Of a stretch of 64,000 nucleotides of DNA, positions 27,889-35,270 are shown piece after piece; position 1 is the first letter of the stretch; the number at the start of each line of letters is the position of its first letter. The notes below the pieces were generated by a model. The model searched no databases, was not told the origin of the DNA, and worked only from the letters and a program-made list of their open reading frames with translations. The position numbers were made by a program, and so were the translations under genes. Origin of the DNA: Paenibacillus sp. CF384 (GTDB taxonomy: Bacteria; Bacillota; Bacilli; Paenibacillales; Paenibacillaceae); contig NZ_FNNV01000014.1 of NCBI RefSeq assembly GCF_900106745.1, forward strand, positions 124,001-188,000, in the 5' to 3' direction.

Positions 27889-28938
27889 GTGAACAGAAAA
27901 ATAACGACCAGCGATATTTCCCTAGCACTCGGCCTTTCCCGGAACACCGTTTCCAAGGCACTCAACGGCCATCCCAGCATTACCGTAGAAACGCGCAAGA
28001 AAGTGGTGGACCACGCCATTGCAATGGGCTATAAGAAATTGAAGCCCTCTGCAGCTAGCGGTACCGCTGCTGAATCCGTCGGCAAAGCCCGGAGCATTGC
28101 ATATATCACCAAGAGCCAGATCAATCACGGGACAGGCTTCTGGATGAATGTCTTAAGCGGCGTCGAGCAGATGATCAGCCAGAACGGCTATGAGATGAAG
28201 CTTAGCTTTATTAAGAATGAAGATATCGAAGCGCTTGAGCTGCCGGCCTTGCTTGCAAGTGACATTGCCGGATTTATCGTAGCAGGCAGCTTCGACAAAC
28301 CCTACACAGAGAAACTGATGGCACTTCCGCATCCGAAGGTATTCATTAACGTCCATCCCCATATACCGCTGCCCGGCTTGCAGGCAGATGTCGTCTTTAT
28401 GGAGAATGAAGACAGCATCTACCAGATCACGCGGCATCTGATGAATCACGGCCATACCGAGATCGGATTTATCGGCGAAATTCAATCATGCCGCAGTTTC
28501 ATGGAGCGTTGGTTCGGCTTCCAGCGTGCTCATTTCGATGCGAATTTGCTGATTCAGCCATCCCTTTGCATTACATCGCAGAACGCGGAGAGTTATCAGA
28601 ACTATGAAGGGATTGCACGTTCCTTGAAGGCATTAAGCAAGCTGCCAACCGCCTTCGTTTGTGCGAATGACAAGATTGCCCTTCATGTCATCAAGTATCT
28701 CTATGAAATCGGCAAATCGGTCCCTCGCGATCTCGCTGTGACTGGGTTCGACCAGATTAGTGAAGCTGAGTTCCTCGGCTTCACCCTTACGACTGTCGCG
28801 CTCGACGAGTACCAGCTAGGCCAGCGGGCAACGGAGCAGCTGCTTACCCGCATGAGCAAGCCTAACCGCGCGTTCGAGACGGTGCGCTTAGCGGCCGATG
28901 TCGTCATTGGCGAGAGTTCGTCCCCCAGACAGCAGTAA
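27889..28938 (+). CDS. LacI family transcriptional regulator
   Basis: Protein of 349 aa from a GTG start at 27889, which has AAGGA eight bases upstream; an ATG at 27880 lacks a site. Helix-turn-helix residues about 3-25 (TTSDISLALGLSRNTVSKALNGHPSI) and hinge to about 55, followed by a periplasmic-binding-protein-like effector domain with the family pattern PTAFVCANDKIALHVIKYL and DLAVTGFDQISEAEFLGFTLTTV. It is divergent from the GH5 gene and alone in its unit, so it most likely represses the GH5 enzyme in the absence of a sugar inducer. Confidence 0.92.
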   Translation: MNRKITTSDISLALGLSRNTVSKALNGHPSITVETRKKVVDHAIAMGYKKLKPSAASGTAAESVGKARSIAYITKSQINHGTGFWMNVLSGVEQMISQNGYEMKLSFIKNEDIEALELPALLASDIAGFIVAGSFDKPYTEKLMALPHPKVFINVHPHIPLPGLQADVVFMENEDSIYQITRHLMNHGHTEIGFIGEIQSCRSFMERWFGFQRAHFDANLLIQPSLCITSQNAESYQNYEGIARSLKALSKLPTAFVCANDKIALHVIKYLYEIGKSVPRDLAVTGFDQISEAEFLGFTLTTVALDEYQLGQRATEQLLTRMSKPNRAFETVRLAADVVIGESSSPRQQ

Positions 28939-28943
28939 ATAAT

Positions 28944-28999
28944 CAACGCAGGCTTCTCAACTCCGCGTTCAATTGAACATGGGTGAGAAGCCTGCGTTG
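28944..28999. terminator. Bidirectional terminator between LacI and LytTR-like genes
   Basis: Perfect 16-bp stem, CAACGCAGGCTTCTCA (28944-28959) pairing with 28984-28999, placed between the convergent stops of the LacI (+) and LytTR-like (-) genes. Confidence 0.85.
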
Positions 29000-29020
29000 T
29001 ATGTCATGCTATAGCAATCG

Positions 29021-29446
29021 TTAGTTCACCTTAACAAGCAGATGCGTGTATTTCTTAATCTTCGCCTTCGAAATCGGGACACTTATTCCCGCATCCCCTT
29101 TGAAATAGGCATCGTTGCCGTACAAGCCTACCTCAATGCGGTCCACTAGAGGGACATTGACCAGACAGGACGGATGAAACAAATCATAGCCAAGCGGAGT
29201 CAGCACCTGCTTATAGTGCTCCACGTTGACCAATTGCAGGTAGACGCCGTCACTCGTTACAAACATCGGAATGCCAGGCTTATAGCTCGACTTCCCCCTT
29301 AACTGCGGCGTTACGCCCATGTATAACACTTCTGTGGCCAGATTCAAATTTCGGCAAATCACCTGGTTGTTGACCGGTTCCATTTTGACGCAGTAGACAT
29401 AAATGGAGTCCGTTTTCTCGTTGTTCTTGTTGCCCTGATTGACCAC
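29021..29446 (-). CDS. LytTR-like DNA-binding domain protein
   Basis: Protein of 141 aa counted from GTG 29446. Residues about 55-138 resemble a LytTR DNA-binding domain: FVTSDGVYLQLVNVEHYKQVL, then FHPSCLVNVPLVDRIEVG and a VPISKAKIKKY end. There is no receiver or membrane segment, so it would act as a single-domain regulator. The start is odd: GGGAGG sits four bases before ATG-CAA-TAG, which is in frame with and directly followed by GTG-GTC. Either the GTG is used at a long spacing of 13 bases, or codon 3 of an older start has become a stop. Divergent from the XRE gene. Target unknown. Confidence 0.65.
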   Translation of the reverse strand: MVNQGNKNNEKTDSIYVYCVKMEPVNNQVICRNLNLATEVLYMGVTPQLRGKSSYKPGIPMFVTSDGVYLQLVNVEHYKQVLTPLGYDLFHPSCLVNVPLVDRIEVGLYGNDAYFKGDAGISVPISKAKIKKYTHLLVKVN

Positions 29447-29575
29447 CTATTGCATTCTACCTCCCATAAATTCACATATCGCGACTTTCATAGCTATTAG
29501 TATATGTTCACATTACGTGATTGTAAATATGTTTAGACACATTTAGAGTCTGATTTTCCTCGACCATAGGTTGTA

Positions 29576-29588
29576 AGCTATAATAGCT
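29576..29588. promoter_or_regulatory. Palindrome in front of the XRE regulator
   Basis: AGCTATAATAGCT is a perfect palindrome 32 bp upstream of the XRE start and overlaps a -10-like TATAAT. A second AGCTAT lies at about 29491. It may be the self-operator of the XRE protein. Confidence 0.45.
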
Positions 29589-29619
29589 AATAATTGGATG
29601 ACGTTATGGGGGTGAACGG

Positions 29620-29967
29620 ATGCGTACGTTCGGAGAACGACTTTCTTACTTGAGGCATCGCAAAGAGTTGTCGCAGGAGGAGTTTTCGAAGATGCTGTCG
29701 ATCGGAAAAAGCACATTAGGGATGTACGAGACAAATAAACGTGAGCCTGGCCATGATATGACATCACATATCGCGGCATTCTTCGAAGTTAGTGTGGATT
29801 GGCTAACGACAGGCAAAGAGTTCGCCTATGCGCCGATGGCATCTACGCAAGAGGAGATTATCATCAAGGACCTCGTGCAGCGCTATAATATTGATCTGAC
29901 AAGAGATCGTACCAGAGAGAAGCTGGAGAAGATCATTCAGCTTGTTTTTGAAGAATCGACAGGATGA
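29620..29967 (+). CDS. Cro/C1-type (XRE) transcriptional regulator
   Basis: Protein of 115 aa, start ATG after GGGGGTG. Helix-turn-helix at residues 5-62 (FGERLSYLRHRKELSQEEFSKMLSIG, then the recognition helix KSTLGMYETNKREPG) and a typical C-terminal end of the domain, FFEVSVDWLTTG. The last 45 residues are helical and charged and may dimerise. Its stop overlaps the end of a small convergent gene. The divergent neighbour is the LytTR-like gene. Target unknown. Confidence 0.85.
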   Translation: MRTFGERLSYLRHRKELSQEEFSKMLSIGKSTLGMYETNKREPGHDMTSHIAAFFEVSVDWLTTGKEFAYAPMASTQEEIIIKDLVQRYNIDLTRDRTREKLEKIIQLVFEESTG

Positions 29968-30067
29968 TCGCATTCTGAATAAACGCAATCAATTCCTCCG
30001 TCTGCACATCATGTAATTCCGGTATTTCCTTCTTCAATTCCTCGATCATACGCCGAACTTCGTCCAT
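29933..30067 (-). CDS. Possible small helical protein
   Basis: A 44-aa frame beginning MDEVRRMIEELKKEIPELHD and ending in a hydrophobic helix (IAFIQNAIILSILQ). It has no recognised family. AAAGGGG lies 13 bases before the ATG, which is long. A plausible sigma-A promoter, TTGCAA (30127-30122), 18 bases, TATAAG (30103-30098), precedes it on the minus strand. Its 3' end overlaps the XRE gene by 35 bp in the opposite direction. It could be a real small protein or only a transcript antisense to the XRE 3' end. Confidence 0.4.
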   Translation of the reverse strand: MDEVRRMIEELKKEIPELHDVQTEELIAFIQNAIILSILQKQAE

Positions 30068-30191
30068 GGACTTTGACTTACCCCTTTGGCAGTTGTTCTT
30101 ATAGTAATAGTATAAATCGAATTGCAAGATTTGACATATTAATTCAGGTTGTTAGATTATTATTGACATAAACTAGTAAAACATGGTAATG

Positions 30192-30242
30192 AAAGAGGCT
30201 TCCCCCTCACGTTCGGTTGAACGTGCGAAGGGAAGCCTCTTG
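30192..30242 (-). terminator. Terminator after the first GxGYxYP gene
   Basis: GAGGCTTCCC (30195-30204) pairs with GGGAAGCCTC (30230-30239), with an inner CACGTTC / GAACGTG stem, 13 bp beyond the stop on the minus strand. Confidence 0.8.
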
Positions 30243-30254
30243 CGCGTACTAGCG

Positions 30255-32333
30255 TTACGGCTTGCTAGGCAGTTTGTTCGCTTGACGAATTAGCGAGAAA
30301 TACTGGTCCGCCAAGACGACGTCATATTCAGGTCCAAGCGAATCGGTAATCGCAACAACGTCTGTAGGTGTCAAGCTCCAGGCCAGAAGACCGATAGAGA
30401 CGAATAGCGGCGATTTGCCATCCCATTTGGCTTTGGCATCGGCGAGTATTTTAGTTCCTTCGCTCACAGCGCTGATACCTCGGATTGTCGAAACCGGCAG
30501 TCCATTGCTGATTTGCACCTCGGAAGTATCGCCCCAGCTCAAGAATACTCCTGATGGATTGTACTCCTTACGGTATGCCGTGCTCTTCGCATCGCTAAGC
30601 GGAATGTTCTGTCCGTCTACACGGTTAAGGATATAAGGAATGTCCATTCCCGTCTGCTTCAGATACTTCTTGCTGTTCTTCAAGAAATCGGCGAACGAGC
30701 TGTCCGGCCATGCGTCCGGGTAGAAGTATCCGGCGCCGGAAGGTCCGGCGATAATTTGATCATTCGCTGTTGCCGAACTCCGGAAGTAGTTCAGCATGAC
30801 CGGAGCCGCATCATATAACAGCGGGCTGGATGTCCAGTTAATCGGCACTTGGCCGCGCTTTGGATCATCCCACAGAATACGCATCCGGTGCTGGTTATAC
30901 TGCAGGTTGTCCCCTTCGCTGAACGTATAGGTGACATAGATTTTGTTCTCCAGCTTCACCGGTGCAGGCGCTTTGGACTTCACATCCTTCGGCTTGGAAC
31001 TGGAGAACACCGTTAGATTGCTAAACCAGTCTGCGGCCAGAACATAAACGCCATGGTTGGAAGTGACTTCAACGCCGTTGAACTCGCCTTCCACATCATT
31101 GTTGAACCAGCCCAAGTAAGGCGTGCCCGGTTTCACATCAGATAGGATTTTCTCGAAAAGCTCCTTCTGCGCCGGAACATTGGAATCGAGCCAGAACACC
31201 ATCGCTTTATTGGCAACCGCGTAGTCGCGCAGGTAACCATACGGCTCCTTCGTCAGTGACGTGAACGGCTTCTCATTGCTTGCGCTTACTTTGTATTGAT
31301 TCCACATTTCCGCGGACACAACCAGCTCTTTCGTACCGGCCGGCGGTGTGAATTTATACGTGAAGTAACGACCGTTATCCGCAAAACGATGACCGCCGCT
31401 GCCATCCGAAACTTGCGAGCTCTGCGGATCATAGAGGAACGGCTCTTCCTCAGGCTTACCCGGAAGGAAATGTGCGATGACTTGGCCATCCGCTTTCACG
31501 GTTACTTCATGCACCGCTGCCCCCCACCCGTCAGCCGGGAACGCATCGCCGAACTTCACATACACATCCGGCTTGCTCAGATATTTGCTTAAGTCGAGGT
31601 CATATACTTTGCGATTGGCTGCATCCCGCTCTTCCGTCGGCTCCTGCGCGATCGTTTCGAAGCGGTCCGGCTGTTCGACTGGCGCCTTCGCCGTTACGTC
31701 AGGGCTGAGGCCGACGATCATCCGGTGTGTCGTTTCTTTCCATAGATTCTCATACTGCCACGTGTAGGCATCCAACCGGTCTTTGAATTTCCCCTGCAGA
31801 TCCTCAATTACGCTTAGGTTATATGGAGCAGCCTTCAGCTGTGCCGCAAGCTCCGGGCCTACAGCAACGCCGCCTCTTAGCCCCGCCAGCGTGGTCGCAA
31901 CGTTAATCGAATCCGGGACGGCCGGATCATATATGATGATGCCTTTGACTTCGCCTTTATAGCGTTTGAGAATATCCCAGTAGCTGTCATGGACGCGGTA
32001 GTTGACATTCAGATCGTTAAGCCATTTGAATTTACCTTCTTCTTTGTTCTCAATCAAGTAAATCCGCGGCTCCTGGCGATTCACAATCCCTTGCAAGGTA
32101 CTGAACAACAGCTTTATGTCTCCCGGAGCGTCATAAATATCAGCAACATCAAGCTGCTTCGCCTGTTTGAAGCTTGGAAGCATTTGCTCCTTCGGCCAGG
32201 AGATGGACTGAGAAGATGGGTTGGTATTCTGCGCCTGTGAAGCATTCTCTTGAGGAGACTCGGCGAATGTGCCTGACGAGAATGTTATCGTGGATACTAA
32301 TGCCAGACTGATTGCGGTTAGCTTACGGATCAT
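30255..32333 (-). CDS. Secreted GxGYxYP-family protein, paralogue 1
   Basis: Protein of 692 aa with a signal peptide (about 1-24). It has the amino-terminal family block (ISWPKEQMLPSFKQAKQLDV, TLQGIVNRQEPRIYLIE) and the naming motif GPSGAGYFYPDAW at about residue 530. The family (Pfam GxGYxYP) is regarded as a putative glycoside hydrolase; biochemical function is poorly known. Compared with the paralogues at 43689 and 48124, this copy lacks the early YEAE module. It carries instead an insertion of about 150 residues (about 213-360, beta-sandwich-like, 'YVKFGDAFPADGWGAAVHEV') between HRMIVGLSPD and GYLRDYA. It has its own terminator. An AT-rich palindrome lies at 32475-32489 and a repeat element further upstream. 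Confidence 0.82.
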   Translation of the reverse strand: MIRKLTAISLALVSTITFSSGTFAESPQENASQAQNTNPSSQSISWPKEQMLPSFKQAKQLDVADIYDAPGDIKLLFSTLQGIVNRQEPRIYLIENKEEGKFKWLNDLNVNYRVHDSYWDILKRYKGEVKGIIIYDPAVPDSINVATTLAGLRGGVAVGPELAAQLKAAPYNLSVIEDLQGKFKDRLDAYTWQYENLWKETTHRMIVGLSPDVTAKAPVEQPDRFETIAQEPTEERDAANRKVYDLDLSKYLSKPDVYVKFGDAFPADGWGAAVHEVTVKADGQVIAHFLPGKPEEEPFLYDPQSSQVSDGSGGHRFADNGRYFTYKFTPPAGTKELVVSAEMWNQYKVSASNEKPFTSLTKEPYGYLRDYAVANKAMVFWLDSNVPAQKELFEKILSDVKPGTPYLGWFNNDVEGEFNGVEVTSNHGVYVLAADWFSNLTVFSSSKPKDVKSKAPAPVKLENKIYVTYTFSEGDNLQYNQHRMRILWDDPKRGQVPINWTSSPLLYDAAPVMLNYFRSSATANDQIIAGPSGAGYFYPDAWPDSSFADFLKNSKKYLKQTGMDIPYILNRVDGQNIPLSDAKSTAYRKEYNPSGVFLSWGDTSEVQISNGLPVSTIRGISAVSEGTKILADAKAKWDGKSPLFVSIGLLAWSLTPTDVVAITDSLGPEYDVVLADQYFSLIRQANKLPSKP

Positions 32334-32474
32334 ATTTACTTACACCTCTCAGTTATGGGATTGTAACGCTTGTTCAGATTCGTTCGTTTGGCTTCGTAAA
32401 TCAGTTCCAGTCGCTTACACCCACACCTCCTTAACAACCGTTGCTCGTAGCGCACCAGAACTTTAATCTCATGT

Positions 32475-32489
32475 ATATATTTAATATAT
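32475..32489. promoter_or_regulatory. AT-rich palindrome upstream of GxGYxYP gene 1
   Basis: ATATATTTAATATAT, palindromic except at its centre, 142 bp before the start. Similar motifs precede the importer, both GntR/LacI genes and the other two GxGYxYP genes. Possible operator of the GntR-type regulators. Confidence 0.4.
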
Positions 32490-32583
32490 CTTTTATGATT
32501 ACACAATCGTTTCGACAAAATTTCCCATAAAAATAAACAGCTAGCCCTACATCTGGGACCACCTCGTATCCATAAACGACAAA

Positions 32584-32608
32584 CAAAAAAGACCGCAATC
32601 GCGGTCTT
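32584..32608 (-). terminator. Rho-independent terminator
   Basis: AAGACCGC / GCGGTCTT stem with a four-base loop, followed by TTTTTT on the minus strand. It lies downstream of the repeat element and would stop transcripts before the GxGYxYP gene 1 promoter. Confidence 0.8.
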
Positions 32609-32666
32609 CATGCTGTCCAATAAAGTCTCGACAGCCAATGTTAGTGTAAACGACATGCTTACAACT

Positions 32667-32851
32667 GCAACGGTTGTCAGCGTGGCTATTTCATGCAAAT
32701 TGACTTGTTTGAAGCGCTAACGGTTGTGACAGACGTTATTTGCAGCATACGGGTCGATTTCTTGTGGAAAGCGTGCAATTAAGCTCGCTGGCAACCGTTA
32801 GAAAATAAAAAGGGGACATTCATGCCAAATAGCCACTGTCACAACCGTTAG
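32667..32851. repeat. Four-unit palindromic repeat element A (185 bp)
   Basis: Four copies of a 24-nt unit of the form CTAACG-N13-TTATT: forward at 32667-32690 and 32717-32740, reversed at 32778-32801 and 32828-32851. The core is GTTGTGACAGACG or close variants. Units of each arm are exactly 50 bp apart, with a 37-bp centre, so a transcript could fold into a 74-nt two-part stem. The geometry equals that of the element at 50328-50512. No protein-coding potential. Confidence 0.8.
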
Positions 32852-32917
32852 CCTTGGAAGCGACGGCAGCATGCGCACATCGCGGTGGCATTGGCCCCAG
32901 AGTCGTGTGGAAAGCCG

Positions 32918-32948
32918 AAAAACCCACGTTCTATTGAACGTGGGTTCG
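32918..32948 (-). terminator. Terminator after the 33002 gene
   Basis: Perfect stem AACCCACGTTC / GAACGTGGGTT with loop TATT and a TTTTT tail on the minus strand. Confidence 0.85.
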
Positions 32949-32954
32949 CGATGA

Positions 32955-32982
32955 ACCGAAGACCGCGACTGCAGTCTTCGGT
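32955..32982 (-). terminator. First hairpin after the 33002 gene
   Basis: ACCGAAGAC / GTCTTCGGT stem 20 bp beyond the stop; no long T run. It forms a tandem with the terminator at 32918. Confidence 0.6.
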
Positions 32983-33001
32983 CTTATCCATTCCTAATCA
33001 A

Positions 33002-35212
33002 CTACCACAACACTTCCACCTGAACGCCGTCAGGGCTGTTCGCATAACGGAGCAGCACCGTCTTGCTTCCCTCATCCCACACGTAAGCCCCTTGCGACTT
33101 CGAGCCATCCGCAGCGCCTAGAATAACTTGCTTAGGCTCACGCGGGCAGCGGAAGCGTGCAGAAGCCTGAATGCCTTCCGGTCCTCGAGCAACGAACGCA
33201 AACCCTACGTCCCGCTCCTCGATCCCATCGATTCTGGACGCAGCAGCAAGGAGCTGCACGCCATCCCCAGCTCTGCTTAGATCATAGAGCAGCGCTTGTT
33301 GACCCGGCTCTACCGTTACCTCATGAAGCACAGGCAGGTCAGCATTCAGCAAATCCACATAGGCCCCATTCAGCACGAAGGATTGCGTATCTACCGATTC
33401 TTCCAGTACGGCTGCTATAACATAAGGACCACGGCGCAGCGCCATGCGGTTCATCGTTTCCCACTGCGAGGCAGAACCTCCCAGTGCCTGCGTTTGTGCT
33501 CCACCCGCTGCCGCAAGTGCTCCCCTGACCGTCAAGCGCAGCTGATCGGCCGCCTCTCCATGAAGCGCACACTCAGCAGGATGAACATTCAAATACGCCA
33601 GACTTCCTCGGCCAACGGAATAGACACCGGGCTGCAAGGAGGCTTCCAAGCCCAGACATGTGAAGAGATGCTCCATCGGTGTGGCGTATTTCTTCGATCC
33701 CTGGTTCCACCATTCCCGAACGGCATGGAAGTCGTCGCTGCCATCGCCTACATAGATGAGCGCTCCCCCATCCTTCACCCATTCTGCCAATACGTTATGA
33801 AGACCGGCTGATTCCGGCTTCATATACTCATAGCTAAGAACCAGCGCTTTGTAATCATCCAGATAACCCGCGAATCTTCCCGCGTTATCCAGCTGTACAG
33901 GCCGCACTGCCGCACCATGTTTCAATAAAGGCAAGGTTAACCCATAGAATGGCGACCAATCAAGCAGTTCCATAAACTCGCTTCCAAGCGCAGATGCCAC
34001 TTCCGTACCGTCATATTTGAATCCGGTCGCCTCTTCGCTCCAATCGGGATGATTGCGCTGGAACATGGCGGAATCCGCCAGCAGCACGCCGATTTGCAGG
34101 TTCGAGGTCAACCATTCCGTATCCGGCTGATCCATATCTGCCAGCGTGTTCAGCACAACCTGCAGCTCCGTCGCATACGCAGCCGGAATGTTTACGCGCC
34201 CCTCTTCACCTTGCTTCGGATACGTACCTTGATAGATCCGTCTAGGCCAAGGACATACCTCGTACCGGCTTACATGCGGATGCAGAAGCGAGGCAACCAA
34301 GGTCCGAATATAATTCTGGCGGTAATCCTCCCACGTATGCTTCGGATCATCGGCAATCGGATCATGCAAGAACCACATCCGGCGGTCCGTGCCGCGAACA
34401 AGTTCCTGCATAATGCCGTATTCCAGGAAAGCCGTCTCGAAGGTTCGCTCCTTACGAACTCCCTCATAAACGTTCGGCGTCTGAGCCGTCCCCGTCCACA
34501 CCTGCGCAATATAACCGTCAACACCCGGCAGCTCGAGCAGCTTCGATTCCGGACTGACAATGCGCCACTGCGTATAGTTAATCAAACTATGTGTCGGCAC
34601 ATAGAAGCGAATATTCCGGTCATACTTAACCTTTGCATATTCCTTCAGCGTGTTACAAATCCGGTCCAGCGTACGGGCATAGAGATGCACCTTCAGCTTC
34701 GAAGCCCGATATTGCGCATCAACCGACGCATGCGGTGGCTGCCACGGCTCCCGGTAGTAAATTTCCCATTCTCGTTTAAAAGCGTCCGAATAGCCGCCTT
34801 CCACCCAGAACTCCGGCTCTTCCAGATGGATCGCTTCCACGCCTGCATCAACCGCGACACGAATCTGCTCGGTCAGGAAATCCGCATAAGCAATCGTTGG
34901 CACCATATAAGGAATATCCACGGATGTCCCGTGAATGATATGTTCGTTTCTGCGATTCTTCTGCGCTTCATCCCAGTGCGTTCTGCCATCCACTTCGCCA
35001 TTCAAATAATGCTGATAACCGCCCCAAGAAACGCCTGTCATCAGATGCACCACATACCCTTTTTCCTTCCACGTGCGAATGCGTTCCTTCAAGTCCCCGC
35101 GAATCCCATACACCATTACAAAATCAGTCTGCAAATCATACGACGGATGGTACGGCCCACCCTCCTGGAAACCAGTTAATTCGTTCGAACGTTCTCTTGA
35201 AATCAAGGACAC
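33002..35212 (-). CDS. Uncharacterised TIM-barrel-like protein, putative glycoside hydrolase
   Basis: Protein of 736 aa, no signal peptide, from GTG 35212 with AAGGAGG nine bases upstream (an ATG nearer the site is out of frame and stops after five codons). Residues about 25-400 look like a (beta/alpha)8 barrel: 'VVHLMTGVSWGGYQHYLNGE', then HLEEPEFWVEGGYSDAFKREW, whose Glu residues could be catalytic. Residues about 440-560 resemble a glutamine-amidotransferase-like fold as in beta-galactosidase trimerisation domains (LVLSYEYMKP, WVKDGGALIYVGDG). The C-terminus is beta-rich. I do not recognise a CAZy family. It lies 58 bp after the GH38 mannosidase gene and so probably acts on related intracellular oligosaccharides. 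Confidence 0.65.
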   Translation of the reverse strand: MSLISRERSNELTGFQEGGPYHPSYDLQTDFVMVYGIRGDLKERIRTWKEKGYVVHLMTGVSWGGYQHYLNGEVDGRTHWDEAQKNRRNEHIIHGTSVDIPYMVPTIAYADFLTEQIRVAVDAGVEAIHLEEPEFWVEGGYSDAFKREWEIYYREPWQPPHASVDAQYRASKLKVHLYARTLDRICNTLKEYAKVKYDRNIRFYVPTHSLINYTQWRIVSPESKLLELPGVDGYIAQVWTGTAQTPNVYEGVRKERTFETAFLEYGIMQELVRGTDRRMWFLHDPIADDPKHTWEDYRQNYIRTLVASLLHPHVSRYEVCPWPRRIYQGTYPKQGEEGRVNIPAAYATELQVVLNTLADMDQPDTEWLTSNLQIGVLLADSAMFQRNHPDWSEEATGFKYDGTEVASALGSEFMELLDWSPFYGLTLPLLKHGAAVRPVQLDNAGRFAGYLDDYKALVLSYEYMKPESAGLHNVLAEWVKDGGALIYVGDGSDDFHAVREWWNQGSKKYATPMEHLFTCLGLEASLQPGVYSVGRGSLAYLNVHPAECALHGEAADQLRLTVRGALAAAGGAQTQALGGSASQWETMNRMALRRGPYVIAAVLEESVDTQSFVLNGAYVDLLNADLPVLHEVTVEPGQQALLYDLSRAGDGVQLLAAASRIDGIEERDVGFAFVARGPEGIQASARFRCPREPKQVILGAADGSKSQGAYVWDEGSKTVLLRYANSPDGVQVEVLW

Positions 35213-35237
35213 GGCTGCATGCCTCCTTATCAGTGTA

Positions 35238-35264
35238 CAAAAAAGGGAAGGTCAGCCCTTCCCT
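35238..35264 (-). terminator. Terminator after the GH38 gene
   Basis: GGGAAGG / CCTTCCC stem with a five-base loop and TTTTTT on the minus strand, seven bp beyond the mannosidase stop. The next gene starts 26 bp further, so read-through or a separate promoter is needed for it. Confidence 0.82.
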
Positions 35265-35270
35265 CTCTGT

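Larger units (their letters stand above)
32334..33001. other. Gene-free 668 bp: regulatory motif, repeat element and stacked terminators
   Basis: No convincing gene. From left to right: the promoter side of GxGYxYP gene 1 with an AT-rich palindrome (32475-32489); a terminator (32584-32608); the 185-bp repeat element (32667-32851); two further hairpins (32918-32948 and 32955-32982) directly after the stop of the 33002 gene. The short open frames here are not supported by ribosome binding sites or protein features. Confidence 0.7.

Noticed and set aside
32336..32698. 120-aa open frame in the intergenic region
   Set aside because: It passes through a terminator and part of the repeat element and has no start signal or family feature.
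34049..35179. 376-aa open frame on the plus strand
   Set aside because: It lies wholly opposite the hydrolase-like gene at 33002, has no ribosome binding site and a composition typical of antisense shadows (rich in Arg, His, Ile).
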